Source: Arenicellales bacterium
Lineage (GTDB): Bacteria; Pseudomonadota; Gammaproteobacteria; Arenicellales; UBA868
Reading direction: 5' to 3'
NCBI GenBank assembly: GCA_028825345.1
Contig: JAPKAJ010000083.1
Location: 1 to 9,446 of the forward strand
DNA: 9,446 nucleotides
Under the pieces are notes generated by a model. It was not told the DNA's origin, did not search any database, and saw only the letters and a program-made list of their open reading frames with translations. How positions within the stretch are numbered: position 1 is the first letter of the stretch; the number at the start of each line of letters is the position of its first letter. This document shows positions 6,339-9,446 of the stretch, piece by piece. The position numbers and the translations under genes were made by a program.

Positions 6339-8406
6339 CTGAAAAATCCAGCCCGTGACCCAGCCATCGTGCAATCAATCCCGGGACTTGACCCGGGTTG
6401 TCCCGCAGCAACCGGGTCGCTGTAGTCTGTACTGCCGGCAACAATGCCCTGTCTCGGGCGAGATCCGCGACCCGGAACTGCGGCACGCCGCTCTGGCGCG
6501 TGCCCAGCAGTTCACCAGGGCCACGCAGTTCAAGATCTTTCTGGGCAATCGCAAAACCATCGGTGGTCTGGCGCAAAGCAGCCAAACGCTCCCGCGCCAG
6601 CACGCCCAGCGGCGGCTGGTACATCAGCACGCACGTCGACTGGCGATCCCCGCGGCCCACCCGACCGCGCAGCTGATGCAGTTGCGACAAGCCCAGACGC
6701 TCCGCGTTCTCAATGACCATTACAGAAGCCTCGGGTACGTCGACCCCCACCTCGATGACGGTGGTCGCCACCAACACATCTGTACGGCCACAACGAAAAT
6801 CATTCATCGTGGCTTCTTTTTCTGCTGAGGGGGTACGGCCATGCAACAGGGCAATCACCAAGCCCGGCAGTTCGGCGCGCAACGTTTCGGCACGACTGGT
6901 CGCCGCCTGTACCGCCAGCACCTCAGAATCCTCTACCAGCGGGCAGACCCAGTATGCCCGGTGGCCACGGGCGCAGGCTTCGCGGATGCGGTCCTGCACC
7001 TCTAAACGTCGACTGTTTGATAACGCCACCGTTTCCACTGGCTGTCGCCCTGGCGGCATTTCATCGATCACTGAGATATCCATGTCGGCATACATCACCA
7101 TGGTCAGCGATCGTGGAATTGGCGTCGCGCTCATAATCAGTTGGTGCGGTGCGTGATCATCTATGCGTCCTTTGTCGCGCAAAGCGAGCCGCTGGGCAAC
7201 GCCAAAGCGGTGCTGTTCATCAACAACGACTAGTCCGAGCTGGTCGTACGACACATCATCTTGAAACAAAGCATGAGTGCCAATCGCAACCCGGGCCTGG
7301 CCGTTAGCCAGTGAAGTGCAAACTTGCCGACGTTCACGCTTGCTTAAGCGCCCACTCAACCACACCGGCTCAAGGGAAAGCCGGGACAACCAGGATCGAA
7401 AAACTGCCAGATGCTGTTCGGCAAGTAGTTCAGTAGGCGCCATCACAACGGCCTGTTGGCCCGCCTCAACGGCTGCAACAACGGCAGCGGCTGCCACGAT
7501 CGTTTTGCCTGAGCCCACATCACCTTGTACTAGCCGCAATGCCGGGTGTGCCTTAGCTATATCTGCGAGTATTTCGCCGATCGCCCGTTGCTGCGCACCG
7601 GTGAGATCAAAACCCAGTTGCCCACGCAGGGTCGGCCAGAGCCTGGCTGAAGGCGGGATCGGCGTTGCCGACAGCGCATCACGTTGGGTCCGGCGCCCGC
7701 GCAGTGCCAGGTGGTGGGCAAGCAACTCTTCAAAAGCCAGCCGGTGCTGGGCTGGGTGCGTGCCTGCTCGCAATGCAACCAGATCTGAACCAGGCGGTGG
7801 GTGGTGCAACAGCGCCAGAGCCTCTCCAAGTGATAGATGTACCGAAACAGTTTCAGGAAACTCGCTCACAAGCTCAGGAATATCTTGACCACATCTGGCC
7901 AGTGCCTGTCCGGCGAGATCCCGCCATTTAGGCTGACTGATACCTTCGGTGCCAGGATATACCGGGGTCAGTGTCGCCTCTGTGATGCTGTGATCCAAAG
8001 AATCCAGCAAGCGATATTCGGGATGCACCATTTCCAAACCCGATGGACCGGCACGGGCTTCACCATAACACTGGATGCACCCTCCGCGGCGCAGGCCGCG
8101 CTGCTGCGCTCCACTGAAATGAAACTGGCGCATGGTCAAACGGCCCGTATCATCTGAAATCACGGTGACCAAACTGCGGCGGCGCCCAAAGCGCGCACCG
8201 CTGATTTCTATGCGTCCGTGAATCAACGCCTCGCTGCCCGGACGCAGACTGCCGATGGGGGCCAGGGTCGTGCGATCCTGGTAACGCAGCGGAAGATGAA
8301 ACAGCAGATCGACAACCGTGTTGATACCCAGCCGACCGAGCTTTGCCCCCAGTTGCGGTCCAACCCCTTTTAAAGCGGTAATCGCTAAAGGTTCAGTGTC
8401 GCCCAT
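6331..8406 (-). CDS. recG: ATP-dependent DNA helicase RecG
   Basis: RecG is a double-stranded DNA translocase that regresses stalled replication forks and branch-migrates Holliday junctions and D- and R-loops. The 691-residue product is full length (E. coli 693). The N-terminus has LKGVGPQLGAKLGRLGI (helix-hairpin-like) and FHLPLRYQDRT, followed by the OB-fold wedge domain that contacts branched DNA. Superfamily 2 motifs follow: Walker A GDVGSGKT (295-302, K301), APTELLAEQH (Ia), D396-E-Q-H399 RFG (motif II), MSATPIPRS (425-433, motif III), LHGRT and TTVIEVGVDVP (motifs IV-V), and QLRGRVGR (578-585, motif VI). The C-terminal DLELRGPGELLGTRQSG is the RecG TRG region needed for coupling to translocation. 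Start is the ATG at 8406 with only a weak GGGC upstream. It sits between ridA and ubiA on the same strand, an order common in gammaproteobacteria. Confidence 0.97.
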   Translation of the reverse strand: MGDTEPLAITALKGVGPQLGAKLGRLGINTVVDLLFHLPLRYQDRTTLAPIGSLRPGSEALIHGRIEISGARFGRRRSLVTVISDDTGRLTMRQFHFSGAQQRGLRRGGCIQCYGEARAGPSGLEMVHPEYRLLDSLDHSITEATLTPVYPGTEGISQPKWRDLAGQALARCGQDIPELVSEFPETVSVHLSLGEALALLHHPPPGSDLVALRAGTHPAQHRLAFEELLAHHLALRGRRTQRDALSATPIPPSARLWPTLRGQLGFDLTGAQQRAIGEILADIAKAHPALRLVQGDVGSGKTIVAAAAVVAAVEAGQQAVVMAPTELLAEQHLAVFRSWLSRLSLEPVWLSGRLSKRERRQVCTSLANGQARVAIGTHALFQDDVSYDQLGLVVVDEQHRFGVAQRLALRDKGRIDDHAPHQLIMSATPIPRSLTMVMYADMDISVIDEMPPGRQPVETVALSNSRRLEVQDRIREACARGHRAYWVCPLVEDSEVLAVQAATSRAETLRAELPGLVIALLHGRTPSAEKEATMNDFRCGRTDVLVATTVIEVGVDVPEASVMVIENAERLGLSQLHQLRGRVGRGDRQSTCVLMYQPPLGVLARERLAALRQTTDGFAIAQKDLELRGPGELLGTRQSGVPQFRVADLARDRALLPAVQTTATRLLRDNPGQVPGLIARWLGHGLDFSDA

Positions 8407-8501
8407 AAGAAGCCCGGCTTCAACAGACCCTGAAACACTGTTTGATACACCCCTTGTTGCAAAAGCCCCGCCACTCCTTGCTCGGCAACCGCAGCGGCCA
8501 A

Positions 8502-8891
8502 CTAATCGGGTAGATGGAGAACCGCCTCCACCTCGACCGGAACCCCTTTGGGTAAGCCTGCGACGGCTACCGTTGCCCGTGCTGGGTAGGGCGGCTCGAA
8601 ATACTCAGTCATTACCTTGTTCACTTGAGGAAACTGTTCCAGATCGACCAGGTAGATGGTCAGCTTGACGATATCGGCAAGGCTGCCACCGGACGCGCGC
8701 GCCACGGCAGCAAGGCTGTCAAAAACCCGCCGGGTCTGCACTTCGATATCGCCCTCAACAATTTCCATCGTCGCGGGGTTCAATGGAATCTGCCCGGACA
8801 GGTAGGCCACCTGGCCTACACGGATCGCCTGTGAGTACGGGCCAATGGCATCCGGTGCGTCGTCGGTACTGATGGACTCTCTAGTGGTCAT
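8502..8891 (-). CDS. ridA: RidA: 2-iminobutanoate/2-iminopropanoate deaminase (YjgF/YER057c/UK114 family)
   Basis: RidA hydrolyses the reactive enamine and imine intermediates released by PLP enzymes such as threonine dehydratase (IlvA), protecting other PLP enzymes from 2-aminoacrylate. It is a small cytosolic trimer. The product is 129 residues, near the 128 of E. coli. Motifs are DAIGPYSQAIRVG, YLSGQIPLNP, DIVKLTIYLVDL, and YPARATVAVAGLPKG with R105 in the position of the essential E. coli arginine. VEVEAV follows with E120 in the conserved position. The ATG at 8891 is preceded by AGGA (8899-8902 on the complementary strand), seven bases away, a good ribosome site. The gene ends in TAG and is followed 95 bases later by recG, probably on one transcript. 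In many relatives spoT lies directly upstream of ridA, but here no SpoT sequence is seen in the adjoining 555 bases. Confidence 0.96.
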   Translation of the reverse strand: MTTRESISTDDAPDAIGPYSQAIRVGQVAYLSGQIPLNPATMEIVEGDIEVQTRRVFDSLAAVARASGGSLADIVKLTIYLVDLEQFPQVNKVMTEYFEPPYPARATVAVAGLPKGVPVEVEAVLHLPD

Positions 8892-9446
8892 AAGGATTTC
8901 CTGTGATGAGTTGTAGCCAGAACACGATTACCTCACGGACGCCAATTGGAACAGATTACCGGCTCGACCGCATATACCAACTCTACACTCGTACCAGGTA
9001 GGTTTGCGCCGCTCATATTTACACCACGCAGCGTCACGTCCGTCCGGTGTGCATGCACCAGATAGTCGCCGAAGAATCACCTGGTTTTTTTTGTTCCAGC
9101 GATCACACCAACGGTTGATGAAGGGTTGAATAGAGTTGTCAGGGACTAACCCCAAGGAGGTGGGGGGCGGTAGAGGTGTGCGGCTGGCTTCAAAGGTGGG
9201 TCTTTCTTGGTGGCAAGGCAATATTGAAAATGACTGAAATTTCTCCGTCCCGAGGTACGTGTCCCACATCAGCCTCTAACTACACAACCTGTGTGCAGTA
9301 CATAGAGCGCCCCTTAAGCAACGGCGTCTACCTACGCTGGTACCTCTCTTATTCCTCATGTGACCTCCATCACACCTACCCCGTGCTCCTGCCCAATAAG
9401 GTGATAAGGAACACATCTTTGATCTTGGTATTACATAACAATGGCT
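8892..9446. other. Unassigned region upstream of ridA, with a likely regulatory segment
   Basis: No protein family or RNA is recognisable here. The leftward promoter for ridA-recG-ubiA may lie in its first part, but no clear -35/-10 pair stands out. Visible items are a perfect 10-base palindrome GTGCATGCAC (9049-9058), a run of eight T (9085-9092) flanked by CTGG/CCAG, an AAGGAGG Shine-Dalgarno-like string (9154-9160) leading into a G-rich run (to 9170), a small dyad ACACA-ACC-TGTGT (9282-9294), and an exact Crp-like site (9359-9374). Two overlapping open frames exist. One is on the minus strand (9269-8928, 113 codons, no recognised motif). The other is on the plus strand, open from 9134 to the window end, with in-frame GTG at 9176 and ATG at 9230. 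They cannot both be coding over 9134-9269, and both look unlike the neighbouring genes in amino-acid make-up (many Cys, Trp and Ser). I assign neither. Confidence 0.4.
9359..9374. promoter_or_regulatory. Crp/Vfr-type binding palindrome
   Basis: The sequence TGTGA-CCTCCA-TCACA matches both half-sites of the gammaproteobacterial cAMP receptor protein consensus (TGTGA-N6-TCACA) exactly. It lies in a non-coding-looking stretch near the right edge and faces a possible gene beyond the window. It is also about 470 bases upstream of ridA, which is far for direct control of that gene. No convincing -10 box at a standard Crp spacing was found, so the regulated promoter is not identified. Confidence 0.5.

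Noticed and set aside
6339..6374. ATG at 6374 as the ubiA start
   Set aside because: It adds 12 residues before the usual UbiA N-terminus and overlaps recG by 44 bases; the ATG at 6338 with an 8-base overlap fits the family better.
6355..6828. Long plus-strand open frames across recG
   Set aside because: They are antisense to a complete recG with every helicase motif and show no protein family of their own.
8903..8960. Promoter for ridA on the minus strand (TACAAC and TAATCG as -10 candidates)
   Set aside because: No matching -35 element at 16-18 base spacing was found for either candidate.
8928..9269. Minus-strand frame of 113 codons as a gene upstream of ridA
   Set aside because: No family motif, amino-acid make-up rich in Cys, Trp and Arg unlike its neighbours, the AGAGG before its ATG is only three bases away, and it overlaps another open frame. 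Kept only as part of the unassigned region.
9441..9446. ATG GCT at the very end as the start of a new gene
   Set aside because: Only two codons are visible and there is no Shine-Dalgarno sequence just upstream.

Overview
This window looks like chromosomal DNA from a gammaproteobacterium of moderate-to-high GC. The evidence is the protein sequences (UvrD, RecG, RidA and UbiA of gammaproteobacterial type, all close to E. coli lengths) and the leftward order ridA-recG-ubiA, which in many Pseudomonas-like genomes follows spoT. No rRNA, tRNA, CRISPR array, insertion sequence or phage gene was recognised. The genus cannot be named from this stretch.

Right-going block, bases 2-5259. Five genes are packed head to tail: the 3' end of a J-domain protein, a small monofunctional penicillin-binding transpeptidase, thyA, folA and uvrD. 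The first two overlap by 4 bases. A 39-base gap precedes thyA, a gap of 22 bases (or an overlap, depending on the folA start) separates thyA and folA, and 5 bases separate folA from uvrD. This is probably one transcript whose promoter lies left of the window. ThyA and FolA form the dTMP/tetrahydrofolate cycle: ThyA makes dTMP and dihydrofolate, and FolA reduces the dihydrofolate. UvrD unwinds DNA in excision and mismatch repair. The J-domain protein and the transpeptidase belong to protein folding and cell wall synthesis and have no obvious link to the rest.

Convergent junction, 5260-5486. About 227 bases lie between the ends of uvrD and ubiA, with no gene and no convincing terminator.

Left-going block, 8891-5487. 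RidA (enamine/imine deaminase), RecG (branch-migrating helicase) and UbiA (4-hydroxybenzoate polyprenyltransferase) follow one another, with ubiA overlapping the end of recG. UbiA is broken by a single in-frame TAG, and the rest of the protein continues in the same frame to the normal C-terminus.

Right end, 8892-9446. About 555 bases hold no recognisable gene, although a spoT gene might have been expected. The stretch carries an exact match to the Crp/Vfr core palindrome (9359-9374), a G-rich run and two overlapping open frames of doubtful reality.

The most notable points are the amber codon in ubiA, the J domain with HTD in place of HPD, the divergent ThyA subtype, and the unassigned right end with its Crp-like site. 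I did not find a convincing new multi-gene system.
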